Assembly (NCBI GenBank): GCA_009731375.1
Contig: BJOX01000045.1
Span: forward strand, 602,967 to 632,877
Length of the DNA: 29,911 nucleotides
Source: Paulinella micropora
Lineage: Eukaryota; Cercozoa; Imbricatea; Euglyphida
Direction of reading: 5' to 3'
Shown here one piece after another: positions 9,119 through 18,816 of the stretch. The translations under genes were made by a program, and so were the position numbers. The notes beneath the pieces were generated by a model. The model did no database searches. It saw nothing but the letters and a program-made list of their open reading frames with translations, and was not told the DNA's origin. The number at the start of each line of letters is the position of its first letter. Position 1 is the first letter of the stretch.

Positions 9119-9301
9119 CTTAAGCACAACGAACAATGACTTCAAGCGCTTCGATCTGAGCCAATATTTGCATCTACAACCTGTGTTATGGCTCATTAGA
9201 AAGCTCTTGATGAGAGCTTTCAAATGAGCTATTACACAAGCCACACAAATCAGAACCGGCCGAGAACGAATCGTTTGACGTCATTGCTCGTTGTACTTAA
9301 G
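9119..9301. repeat. 183-bp imperfect palindrome, MITE-like
   Basis: The outer arms pair well (TTAAGCACAACGA at 9120 with TCGTTGTACTTAA at 9288), as do the inner arms (GGCTCATTAGAAAGCTCT with AGAGCTTTCAAATGAGC). The symmetry centre is at 9210 and the intermediate part retains roughly two-thirds pairing. It lies between the second left echo and exon 9575-9687. There is no coding capacity. It could be a foldback transposon remnant. Confidence 0.75.
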
Positions 9302-9389
9302 GACAAGGAACTTCTCTTGCTTAGCTTGCTTTACCTCTTTCCTCACACGTCGTTCCTTTCTTTCTTCGTCATCTTACTCAACTTACTTG

Positions 9390-9552
9390 CTATTATATCA
9401 TACATCATACATCATATATCATATATCATATATCATATATCATATATCATATATCATATATCATATATCATATATCATATATCCTTTATATCTTATATCT
9501 TATATCTTATATCTTATATCATATATCTTATATCATATATCATACAATATCA
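9390..9552. repeat. (TATATCATA)n-type short tandem array
   Basis: Units of CATATATCAT, TTATATC and TCTTATA just before the exon acceptor. No gene. Confidence 0.9.
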
Positions 9553-9574
9553 TTCCTTTTTTGTTGTCCTTTAG

Positions 9575-9687
9575 GTGGCATCACTCGATGATGTTGACAA
9601 CACCATTTTGCACTACTACGGTTTCCCGTGGGAACACCACGACCTGTACGAACAAAACACACTAGCCAACGAAGGACAATTTGACAG
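9575..9687 (+). CDS. exon 4: VASLDDVDNT...YYGFPWEHHDLYEQ
   Basis: The acceptor is TGTCCTTTAG and the donor GACAG|GTCTAT. Phase 0 in, two bases out. It encodes 37 full codons: VASLDDVDNTILHYYGF, PWEHHDLYEQNTLANEGQFD, then a split R. The segment SLDDVDN...YYGF..EHH resembles LLDDVDS...FFGIEHH of exon 23401-23497, which may be an internal duplication. Two left-edge echoes precede it and three right-edge echoes follow, so it is clearly the centre of the local duplication pattern. Confidence 0.75.
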
Positions 9688-9693
9688 GTCTAT

Positions 9694-9913
9694 CTATCTT
9701 TCTTCTCTCTCTCTCTCTCTCTCTCTCTTTGGTTTAAAAAATATTGAAAAAAATTTAAAAAAAAATATTTTTTTTATTTTTTGTTTTTATATTTTTTAAA
9801 CCAAAGTAATAAAATTATTAACTTGATCTTATTTATTTTATTTATGTTATACGACCTGTACGAACAAAACACACTAGCCAACGAAGGACAATTCGACAGG
9901 TCTATCTATCTTT

Positions 9914-9944
<31 letters not shown>

Positions 9945-10196
9945 ATTTATTTTATTTTTTATTTTTTATGTTTTTTCAACCAAAGTAATAAAATTATTAA
10001 CTTTTTAAATCTTATTTATTTTATTTATGTTATACGACCTGTACGAACAAAAACACACTAGCCAACGAAGGACAATTTTGACCGGTATATCTTTCTTTCT
10101 TTTTTTTTTTTTTTTTTTTTTTTACCAAAATAATAAAGTTATTAACTTATTTATGTTATTTGACCTACAAAACAAACACACTGGCCGACGAGGGAT

Positions 10197-10229
<33 letters not shown>

Positions 10230-10250
10230 GCATGTATGTGTATCTAACTA
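9694..10250. repeat. intron built from repeated units of CT array, AT-rich stretch and exon fragment
   Basis: A unit of about 180 bp occurs three times with decay: TCTATCTTTCTT, a CT array, an A/T-rich stretch, ACCAAAGTAATAAAATTATTAACTT (positions about 9798-9822, 9979-10003 and 10123-10147), TTTATGTTAT, then the exon's 3' half. An AT/GT dinucleotide block precedes the next acceptor. Confidence 0.85.
9851..10194 (+). repeat. right-edge echoes of exon 9575-9687 (three)
   Basis: 9851-9899 repeats DLYEQNTLANEGQFD with one silent change and the donor CAG|GTCTAT. 10034-10084 carries an extra A and an extra T (frame broken) and GACCG|GTATAT. 10161-10194 keeps only TGACCTACAAAACAAACAC and GGCCGACGAGGGA. 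Decay increases with distance from the exon. None has its own acceptor. Confidence 0.85.
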
Positions 10251-10251
10251 G

Positions 10252-11079
10252 GCGCCGCGGTCTGGCCACCTCCACCGGGGAAAGTCCGACCGTTACGTCA
10301 TTTGGCTGGGACAGCATTGCGGCTGGCGAATCCGGTCCGGCTGCGGGACAGATTGGCATTGGGGAGCGTCCGCACAGCAAAGATGAAAATTTAAACACAC
10401 AGGAAGTTGAAGATGATGATGAGGAAGAGGGCATGTTGTCAGATCTTCTGCGAGAGCTCCTCAAATTGCGTGAAGCCGGCTCCGAAGGGGAATATCGGCA
10501 GAGGGCAGGCCCCGCAAGGACAGATTGGCATTTGCCCGCGTCCAGCCATAATAATTTTGATAGCGCAGCGGAGGAAGCAAATTGGCAATGGCGTGCAGCG
10601 GCGGAAATGGGCGTAATATTTCCGGTAGGAGGTAAAAGGGACAAAGTGGAAGTAGCGGAGGACATTTTGGCAAAGGCTCAGATACGGCCGGCTGAGAGAT
10701 ACTTCGAACGATACGGACGAAATAGGCTGGGCGAGTCGGATATGGTCGAAGCAGAAGATAGCAGAAGAAGTGGAAATGGAGTTGCAGGAGGAGAAGAGAG
10801 AGTGATGGCTGAACTAGCAAGAGAAGGAGTGAGGGGAGAAAGAGGAGAAAGAGGAGGAAGAGGAGATAGAGGAGAAAGAGGAGAAAGAGGAGAAAAAGGA
10901 GAAAGAGGAGAAAAAGGAGAAAGAGGAGAAAGTGAGCGAGACACGGACAGTGCGACCAGCACCTCAACCTCGACACACAGTCGCACATTGAGTGCACAAT
11001 ACCAGAATCAGGGCCATGCGGTAACGGACGTAACGGACGTAACGGACGGGCCATTGGGCAGGCAGCAGGGAACATTGGG
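10252..11079 (+). CDS. exon 5: large disordered, charged, partly collagen-like insert
   Basis: The acceptor is CTAACTAG and the donor TTGGG|GTACAT. It has 275 full codons with one split base before and two after, in frame with both neighbours. It opens RRGLATSTGESPTVTS, has an acidic stretch (EVEDDDEEEG, then MLSDLLRELLKL), and a middle part with W and F (NWQWRAAAEMGVIFPVGGK; AERYFERYGRN). A run of about 11 G-x-y triplets rich in GER/GEK follows, then a T/S-rich part and VTDVTDVTD. The G-x-y run comes from an AGAGGA microsatellite. It is probably a flexible insert between segments of the enzyme fold. I recognise no catalytic motif in it. Confidence 0.75.
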
Positions 11080-11175
11080 GTACATACATACATACATACA
11101 TATATACATACATACATACATGCATACATACATACAGCCCTGGCTGGAGCATTGCGCAAGGAGGAGTAGAAGCGC

Positions 11176-11261
<86 letters not shown>

Positions 11262-11270
11262 GTCTGTGTG

Positions 11271-11306
<36 letters not shown>

Positions 11307-11315
11307 ACTATCTAG
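11080..11315. repeat. intron of CATA and TATC repeats with a 40-bp unique island
   Basis: CATA units 11082-11136, a unique island at about 11138-11177 (CCCTGGCTGGAGCATTGCGC), then TATC units to the acceptor. The island has an AG before it but does not fit the exon phases, so I leave it out of the gene. Confidence 0.85.
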
Positions 11316-11518
11316 AGTGGACGAGAGACAAGACAAGAGATCTACAACCACGTCCTCTCGAAGAAGGGAAGCAGAGGCCCACCCGCGAAGAAGGGAAGCA
11401 GAGGCCAACGAGAGACAAGACAAGAGATCTGCAACCACGTCCTCTCGAAGAAGGGAAGCAGAGGCCAATCCGCCTGAGGGGGGAAAAGACACAAAGAATA
11501 GTAGTAAGGAGGAGCCTG
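11316..11518 (+). CDS. exon 6: basic Arg/Glu-rich segment with internal 29-codon duplication
   Basis: The acceptor is TATCTAG and the donor CCTG|GTAAGA, a near-consensus site. In the frame set by exon 5 it encodes VDERQDKRSTTTSSRRRE, a second copy NERQDKRSATTSSRRREA, then PPEGGKDTKNSSKEEP and a split codon. The bases at 11321-11379 recur at 11408-11466, an offset of 87 bp (29 codons), so the duplication preserved the frame. It is strongly basic and low in hydrophobics and looks disordered, continuing the insert of exon 5. Confidence 0.7.
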
Positions 11519-11526
11519 GTAAGATC

Positions 11527-11564
<38 letters not shown>

Positions 11565-11636
11565 CTATATTTATCTTCACACTACAAAAAAACTGGATGC
11601 TGTCGTTATCTATACACACACACACACACACACACG

Positions 11637-11690
<54 letters not shown>

Positions 11691-11796
11691 ATATATATAT
11701 ATATATACATATATTATATATATATATATATACATATATATATACATCTATTTATCTTCACACTACAAAAAAACTGGATGCTGTCGTTATCTATAT

Positions 11797-11831
<35 letters not shown>

Positions 11832-12079
11832 CAAATATATATATTTTGATATATATTGATGTGGATGTTCATATGTATGTGTATACATGTATATTGCTGT
11901 GGATATTTAGTGGATATTTATATGTTAGCGTAAGCGCATGTGTCTATGTATAATTGATATGGATATTTATATGTATGTGTACATGTATGTGTACATGTGT
12001 GTGTGTATGTATATATGTATGTATATAAATATTATATATATATATATATGTCTATATATATATATGTCTATATGTATAT

Positions 12080-12120
<41 letters not shown>
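11519..12120. repeat. intron of TA, CA and TATG repeats with a duplicated 45-bp segment
   Basis: TTATCTTCACACTAC, AAAAAAACTGGATGC and TGTCGTTATCTATA occur at about 11571-11615 and again at 11751-11795. Each is followed by a CA array and then a TA array, so a unit of about 180 bp is duplicated. The rest is TA and TATG/TGTA repeats. No gene. Confidence 0.9.
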
Positions 12121-12125
<5 letters not shown>

Positions 12126-12185
12126 GGCAAGATTTCGAGTGCAGATGTACATGAGATCAAGTATGTGATCGTGTTATATATATAT

Positions 12186-12230
<45 letters not shown>

Positions 12231-12288
12231 TGTAGGCAAGATTTCGAGTGCAGATATACATGAAATCAAGCATGTGATCGTGATCGTG

Positions 12289-12356
<68 letters not shown>

Positions 12357-12413
12357 GATGTAGGCAAGATTTCGAGTGCAGATATACACGAGATCAAGTA
12401 CGTGATCGTGAGC
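12121..12413 (+). repeat. left-edge echoes of exon 12458-12555 (three)
   Basis: 12121-12173, 12230-12288 and 12358-12413 each repeat the first half of the exon (GATGTAGGCAAGATTTCG to GTGATCGTG) before falling into TA repeats. The second and third keep the acceptor TATAG; the first has lost it. Differences include ATACAC/GTACAT and AAGTAC/AAGCAT. All lie upstream of the exon. Confidence 0.9.
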
Positions 12414-12425
12414 GTATATATACAT

Positions 12426-12456
<31 letters not shown>

Positions 12457-12457
12457 G

Positions 12458-12555
12458 ATGTAGGCAAGATTTCGAGTGCAGATATACACGAGATCAAGTA
12501 CGTGATCGTGGTCAAGAATCCATTCGCTTGGGTTAGCTCTCTGAAAATACATCCG
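12458..12555 (+). CDS. exon 7: 3'-phosphate-binding-like segment [15 protein letters not shown]
   Basis: The acceptor is TATATAG and the donor CATCCG|GTATTT. Two split bases in, codon boundary out. It encodes (D)[13 protein letters not shown], then [20 protein letters not shown] hydrophobic beta strand followed by K/R-N-P, five residues and S is the pattern of the 3'-phosphate-binding motif of PAPS-dependent sulfotransferases (RNPxxxxxS); here the usual Arg is Lys. That is the main reason for the product call. This is the only copy containing both halves of the exon: three left-edge echoes precede it and three right-edge echoes follow. Confidence 0.8.
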
Positions 12556-12629
12556 GTATTTCTATATCTATCTATCTGAATCCATTCGCTTGGGTTAGCT
12601 CTCTGAAAATACATCCGATATTGCTGTAT

Positions 12630-12684
12630 CTATTTTTTATGTCTATATCTATATCTATTATATCTAAATCTATCTATCTATCTA

Positions 12685-12737
<53 letters not shown>

Positions 12738-12752
12738 CTATCAATCTATCAT

Positions 12753-12815
<63 letters not shown>

Positions 12816-12896
12816 GAATCCATTCGCTTGGGTTAGCTCTCTGAAAATACATTCGGTATTTCTATATCTATTTTTTATGTTTATATCTATATCTAA

Positions 12897-12968
<72 letters not shown>
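12630..12968. repeat. (TATC)n arrays
   Basis: TATC and TATATC units around the echo at 12816-12855. No gene. Confidence 0.95.
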
Positions 12969-12969
<1 letters not shown>

Positions 12970-12970
12970 A

Positions 12971-13318
12971 TAGCGACGGGAAGCACAATCCTGTTCCCTC
13001 AGGGTGCCCTTTCTCGCTTGTTGAGCCCGGAATAAAACCCACAGTGCTCTGTCGGTTTATACTAGACTGTCGACAGTCTCGAAACTCCATCTGCTTACTG
13101 GGCCCTCTGTAATGGAGGTGGGAGCTCGTTCTGCAAGGGGCGCTTATGGAACGAGCCCTGGCCCCGCCTGGTACTAGGGAGCTTTGGTATCGCCTGTATC
13201 AGTCCCTTCCGTGCAAACATCACGGCTTAGCTGGGCATCGGGTTAATACTTTACACACAGACTTCCTGGTTGACGAAATCAGAAACTCCTTTTTTCTGAC
13301 ATTAGTCGATATTTCATC
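12971..13318 (+). mobile_element. repeat X, copy 1
   Basis: It starts TAGCGACGGGAAGC and ends ATTAGTCGATATTTCATC, directly followed by TATC repeats. Four other copies share the 3' end but start at different points, as 5'-truncated non-LTR elements do. It contains complementary GCTCGTTC and GAACGAGC about 20 bp apart. Open frames of about 70 codons here show no recognisable motif. Confidence 0.7.
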
Positions 13319-13399
13319 TATCAATCTATCTATCTATCTATCTATCTATCTGTCTATCTGAATCCATTCGCTTGGGTTAGCTCCCTGAAAATACATCCG

Positions 13400-13902
<503 letters not shown>

Positions 13903-14213
13903 TCGCTTGTTGAGCACGGAATAAAACCCACAGTGCTCTGTCGGTTTATGCTAGACTGTCGATGTCACAGTCTCGAAACTCCATCTGCTTACTGGGCCCT
14001 CTGTAATGGAGGTGGGAGCTCGTTCTGCAAGGGGCGCTTATGGAACGAGCCCTGGCCCCGCCTGGTACTAGGGAGCTTTGGTATCGCCTGTATCAGTCCC
14101 TTCCGTGCAAACATCACGGCTTAGCTGGGCATCGGGTTAATACTTTACCCACAGACTTCCTTGGTTGACGAAATCAGAAGCTCCTTTTTTCTGACATTAG
14201 TCGATATCTCATC
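13903..14213 (+). mobile_element. repeat X, copy 2
   Basis: It starts TCGCTTGTTGAGC, 46 bp inside copy 1, and runs to the same 3' end CGATATCTCATC before TATC repeats. It carries a small insertion (GATGTC duplication) in the CTGTCGACAGTC palindrome. Confidence 0.75.
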
Positions 14214-14328
14214 TATCTATCTATCTATCTATCTACCTACCTACCTACCTACCTACCTACCTACCTACCCACCTACCTACCTGTCTATCTATCTATCCAT
14301 CCATCCATCCATCCATCCATCCATCTAC

Positions 14329-14372
<44 letters not shown>

Positions 14373-14668
14373 TTATCTATCTATCAATCTATCTACCCAT
14401 CTGCCAATCTATCTGTCTGTCTGTCTCTCTATCTATCTATCTGTCTGTCTATCAACGCATCTACCTGTCTCACTTTATCTGCACACAGTGGAACTGGCTA
14501 CCGAGGCATGAATTGCGTCTTATCTATCTGTCTGTCTGTCTCTCTATCTATCTATCTGTCTGTCTATCAACGTATCTATCTCTCTATCTCTCATCTCTCT
14601 CTCTATCTATGTATCTATCTGTCTGTCTATCAACGTATCTATCTCTCTATCTCTCTATCTATCAATCA

Positions 14669-14743
<75 letters not shown>

Positions 14744-14881
14744 AACGCATCTACCTGTCCCACTTTGTCTGCACACAGTGGAACTGGCTACCGAGGCATG
14801 AATTGCGTCTTATCTATCTGTCTGTCTCTCTTATCTATCTATCTATCTGTCTCTCTATCAACGTATCTATCTCTCTATCTC

Positions 14882-14927
<46 letters not shown>

Positions 14928-15093
14928 CATCTATCTATCTATCTGTCTGTCTATCAACGTATCTACCTGTCTCACTTTGTCTGCACACAGTGGAACTGGC
15001 TACCGAGGCATGAATTACGTCTTATCTATCTGTCTGTCTCTTTATCTATCTGTCTATCTGTCTGCTCTATCAACATATCTATCTCTCTATCTC

Positions 15094-15159
<66 letters not shown>

Positions 15160-15195
15160 AACGCATCTATCTGTCTGTCTGTCTTTCTATCAACG

Positions 15196-15232
<37 letters not shown>

Positions 15233-15241
15233 GTCTATCTG

Positions 15242-15319
<78 letters not shown>

Positions 15320-15326
15320 CACATAG
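14214..15326. repeat. TATC, TACC, TCCA and TCTG arrays
   Basis: Tetranucleotide arrays whose units differ by one base, interrupted only by the three echoes of the next exon. No independent gene. Confidence 0.95.
14489..15022 (+). repeat. left-edge echoes of exon 15327-15382 (three)
   Basis: 14489-14519, 14779-14811 and 14991-15022 read TGGAACTGGCTACCGAGG, then CATGAATTGCG (WNWLPRHEL), each after the acceptor CTGCACACAG and about 30 bp of shared intron (ACCTGTCTCACTTT). The exon itself starts GGGAACTGGTTGCTAAGG (GNWLLRHEF) after ACATAG, so the echoes agree more with one another than with it. Confidence 0.85.
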
Positions 15327-15382
15327 GGGAACTGGTTGCTAAGGCATGAATTTCCACCCGCCGAAATTCATAAATGGGCCAG
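15327..15382 (+). CDS. exon 8: [18 protein letters not shown]
   Basis: The acceptor is CCACATAG and the donor GCCAG|GTCAAA. Phase 0 in, two bases out. It encodes [18 protein letters not shown] plus a split R. It follows exon 7 in frame (...[15 protein letters not shown]...), placing Trp- and His-rich sequence right after the putative 3'-phosphate-binding helix. Three left-edge echoes upstream support it as a real exon edge. Confidence 0.65.
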
Positions 15383-15390
15383 GTCAAAAA

Positions 15391-15442
15391 CTATACCTAC
15401 CTATCTATCTATCTATCTACCTATCTCTCTATCTATCTATCG

Positions 15443-15523
<81 letters not shown>

Positions 15524-15561
15524 CCTACCTACCTACCTACCTACCTACCTACCTACCTATA

Positions 15562-15612
<51 letters not shown>

Positions 15613-15691
15613 TTATATGTCTGTCTACGCAGAGAGTAACAGTGGACCCCCTCCGAAGAGAAGTTTCACATGATCCATCTATCTATCTATA

Positions 15692-15734
<43 letters not shown>

Positions 15735-15857
15735 TTATCTATCCATCCATCCATCTATCTATCTATCTATCTATCTATCTACCTACCTACCTACCTTTCC
15801 ATCTTTCTATATTTCTATCTATCCACCTATCTTTCTATCTATCCATCTATCTATCTT

Positions 15858-15908
<51 letters not shown>

Positions 15909-15945
15909 GTATGTCCCTCTGTGTCTATCTGTCTGTCTATCTTTC
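15391..15945. repeat. TATC, TACC and TCCA arrays
   Basis: Tetranucleotide arrays with one interruption at 15625-15675 (an echo, listed separately). No gene. Confidence 0.95.
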
Positions 15946-16010
15946 TGTCTTTCTACGAATATCCCTGTCTAACTTTATCTCAAGCAGCAGCATGCCCCCA
16001 CTAAAGACAG
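15633..16010 (+). repeat. left-edge echoes of exon 16755-16812 (two, diverged)
   Basis: 15633-15663 (after TACGCAG) aligns without gaps to the first 31 bases of the exon, with about two-thirds identity and a shared CCCCCTC core and AAG end, but has TAA in frame. 15985-16010 (after CTCAAG) reads CAGCAGCATGCCCCCAC and ends AAAG. Both keep an AG upstream and resemble intron sequence before the exon (ATCTCCCTGTCTGACTAT at about 16636). Confidence 0.5.
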
Positions 16011-16330
16011 GTAGATAGATAGAAGACAGACAGATAGATAGATATATATATAGATAGATATGTAGATTGATAGATATGTACATGTTAAGTTAAGATAATC
16101 ACCCACATAAGATCTAACATAGCATAACATAACCTAACGTAAGAAAACATAACGTAACATAACATAACATAACATAACATAACATAACATAACATAACAT
16201 AACATAACATAACATAACATAACATATCTATCTGCCTGTCTGCCTGTCTATCTGTCTGCCTTTCTGTCCATCTGTCTATCTGTCTGTCTTTCTGTCTATC
16301 TGTCTGTCTTTCTGTCAATCTGTGTCTACA
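16011..16330. repeat. GATA, (AACAT)n and TGTC/TTTC arrays
   Basis: GATA units, then an AACAT pentamer array of about 100 bp at 16120-16226, then TCTGTC/TTTC units. No gene. Confidence 0.9.
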
Positions 16331-16620
16331 CATCTAACTGTGTAACTACTACGTCTCTACGCGGGGCCAACCGTAAATACGGGGAATTTTGGGCTGAACT
16401 TTCATTTGTCGACAACAAATGTACCGTAATTACCGGCTGGCCGAAATTCTTCACGACTTCGAACAACAAATACACCGTTATTACGAGATAATTTGTTCTG
16501 GCCGAAAATTTTCACTACACCTTACACGTGTATTATATACATTCAAACTGCAGAACCGCTCCAATCAGAATTTTCTTTCCCTTGCATGAACTATCTGTTT
16601 TTTAATCTATATCTGTCTCT
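16331..16620. other. unique intronic sequence with short inverted and direct repeats
   Basis: A non-repetitive stretch with CATTTGTCGACAACAAATG (stem-loop at about 16400-16420), CCGTAAATACGG, and three related segments with GGCCGAAA followed by TTC/TTTTC and CAC. No open frame fits the gene. Probably a decayed element. Confidence 0.5.
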
Positions 16621-16684
16621 CCGTCTATCTGTCTGTCTACGCATCTCCCTGTCTGACTATACCTCGATCTATTTATCTATCTGT

Positions 16685-16748
<64 letters not shown>

Positions 16749-16754
16749 ATGCAG

Positions 16755-16812
16755 GGAGCAGCAGCAGAGCCCCTCGGATGCAAAGTACCCACCCATTGAT
16801 TTATGGAAAATG
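16755..16812 (+). CDS. exon 9: EQQQSPSDAKYPPIDLWKM
   Basis: The acceptor is ATATGCAG and the donor AAAATG|GTTCTC. One split base in (completing AGG, Arg), codon boundary out. It encodes EQQQSPSDAKYPPIDLWKM. The PPIDLWK part resembles the L-W segment between the 3'-phosphate-binding and YEDL regions in several sulfotransferases (inference). Seven right-edge echoes follow; in them the end reads DLWKQ. Confidence 0.65.
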
Positions 16813-16883
16813 GTTCTCCTTCTCCTTCTCCTTCTCCTTCTTCTCCTTCTCCTTCTCCTTCTCCTGCTCCTCTTTTCCTCTTT

Positions 16884-17609
16884 CAAAGTACCCACCCATC
16901 GATTTGTGGAAACAGATTCTCCTCCTTCTCCTCCTTCTCCTTCTCCTTCTCCTTCTCCTCTTTTCCTACTCACCCATCGATTTGTGGAAACAGATTCTCC
17001 TCCTTTTCCTTCTCCTTCTCCTTCTTCTCCTTCTCCTCCTCCTCTTTTCCTCTTTCAAAGTACCCACCCATCGATTTGTGGAAACAGATTCTCCTTCTCC
17101 TTCTCCTTCTCCTTCTTCTCCTTCTCCTTCTCCTTCTCCTCTTTTCCTCTTTCAAAGTACCCACCCTTGGATTTGTCGAAACAGGTTTTCTTTCTCCTTC
17201 TCCTTCCTTCTCCTTGTCCTTCTCCTTCTCCTTGTCCCTCTCCTTGTCCTTGTCCTTCTCCTTCTCCTTCTCCTTCTCCTCTTTTGCTCTTTCAAAGTAC
17301 CCACTCATCGATTTGTGGAAACAGATTCTCCTCCTTCTCCTTCTCATTTTCCTTCTCCTTCTTCTCCTTCTCCTTCTCCTTCTCCGTCTCCTCCTTCTCC
17401 TCTTTTCCTCTTTCAAAGTACCCACCCTTGGATTTTTCGAAACAGGTTCTCTTTCTCCTTGTCCTTCTCCTTCTCCTTCTCATTCTCCTCCTTCTCCTTC
17501 TCCTTCTCCTTCTCCTCCTTCTCCTTCTCCTTCTCCTTCTCGTTCTTCTCCTTCTCCCTCTCTTATTTTCCTCTTTCAAAGTACCCACCCATCGATTTGT
17601 GGAAACAGG
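16884..17609 (+). repeat. right-edge echoes of exon 16755-16812 (seven)
   Basis: Copies of CAAAGTACCCACCCAT, CGATTTGTGGAAACAG start near 16884, 16972, 17056, 17154, 17293, 17415 and 17576. Each encodes about KYPPIDLWKQ or a variant (PLDLSK, PLDFSK) and is followed by CTTCTC repeats. The last base pair of the exon/intron junction is GT in three copies (17185, 17447, 17610) and AT in the others. All lie downstream of the exon. Confidence 0.9.
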
Positions 17610-18524
17610 TTCTCCTCCTTCTCCTTCTCCTTCCCCTTCTCCTTTTCCTTCTCCTTCTCCTCCTTCTCCTTCTCCGTCTCCGTCTCCTTCTCTTCTCCTT
17701 CTCTTCTCCTTCTTCTCCTTCTCTTTCTCCTTCTTCTCTTTCTCCTTCTCCTTCTCCTTCTCCTTCTTTTCCTTCTCCTTCTCCTTCTCCTTCCCCTTCT
17801 CCTTCCCCTTCCCCTTTCCCTTCTCCTTCTCCTTCTCCTTTCCCTTTCGCTTCCCCTTCCCCTTCCCCTTCCCCTTCTCCTCCTTCCCCTTCTCTTTCTC
17901 CTCCTTCTCCTTCTCCTTCTCCTCTCCTTCTTCTCCTTCTCCTTCTTCTCCTTCTTTTCCTTCTCCTTCTCCTTCTTCTTCTCCTCCTTCTCTTTTTCCT
18001 TCTCCTCCTTCTCCTTCTCCTTCTCCTTCTCCTTCTTCTTCTTCTTCTTCTTCTTCTTCTTCTTCTTCTTCTTCTTCTTCTCCTTCTCCTTCTCCTTCTC
18101 CTTCTCCTTCTTCTTCTCCTTCTCCTTCTCCTTCTCCTTCTGCTCTTTCTGCTCTTTCTGCTCCTCCTGCTCCTTCTCTTCTTCCTTCTCCTCCTCCTCC
18201 TCCTCCTCCTCCTCCTGCTTCTCCTCCTTCTCCTCCTTCTCCTCCTTCTCCTCCTTCTCCTCCTTCTCCCTCTTTCTCCTCCTTCTCCTTCTCCTTCTCC
18301 TTCTGCTTCTCCTCCTTCTCCTTCTCCTTCTCTTTCTCATTCTCCTTCTCCTCCTTCTTCTCCTTCTTCTCCTTCTTCTTCTCCTTCTCCTTCTTCTTCT
18401 TCTTCTTCTTCTTCTTCTTCTTCTTCTTCTTCTTCTTCTTCTTCTTCTTCTTCTTCTTCTTCTTCTTCTTCTTCAGCTTCTTCTTCTTCTTCTTCTTCTT
18501 CTTCTTCTTCTTCTTCTTCTTCTT

Positions 18525-18688
18525 NNNNNNNNNNNNNNNNNNNNNNNNNNNNNNNNNNNNNNNNNNNNNNNNNNNNNNNNNNNNNNNNNNNNNNNNNNNN
18601 NNNNNNNNNNNNNNNNNNNNNNNNNNNNNNNNNNNNNNNNNNNNNNNNNNNNNNNNNNNNNNNNNNNNNNNNNNNNNNNNNNNNNNNN
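18525..18688. other. assembly gap (164 N)
   Basis: A run of N inside the CTT tract. Confidence 0.99.
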
Positions 18689-18785
18689 CTCCTCCTCCTC
18701 CTCCTCCTTCTTCTTCTTCTTCTTCTTCTTCTTCTTCTTCTTCTTCTTCTTCTTCTTCTTCTACTTCTGCTTCTGCTTCTGCTTC

Positions 18786-18816
<31 letters not shown>

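Larger units (their letters stand above)
12578..13399 (+). repeat. right-edge echoes of exon 12458-12555 (three)
   Basis: 12578-12617, 12816-12855 and 13360-13399 repeat GAATCCATTCGCTTGGG to ATACATCCG plus the intron start TATTTCTATATCTATTTT. The donor is GGTATT in two; in the first it is mutated to GATATT. All lie downstream of the exon and are separated by TATC arrays and by repeat X copy 1. Confidence 0.9.

Noticed and set aside
11138-11177. Small exon after CATACAG (CCCTGGCTGGAGCATTGCGC...)
   Set aside because: Including it breaks the phase between exons 5 and 6, and the likely donor GGA|GTAGAA is weak. Skipping it gives a continuous frame.
10160-11953. A single 597-codon protein read straight through
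   Set aside because: The frame runs out of exon 5 into CATA and TATC repeats and uses the wrong frame in exon 6. The splice sites and phases support separate exons.
12971-13318. Protein-coding gene in repeat X (frame [13 protein letters not shown]...)
   Set aside because: The same block recurs five times in both orientations with different 5' ends and no splice or motif support.
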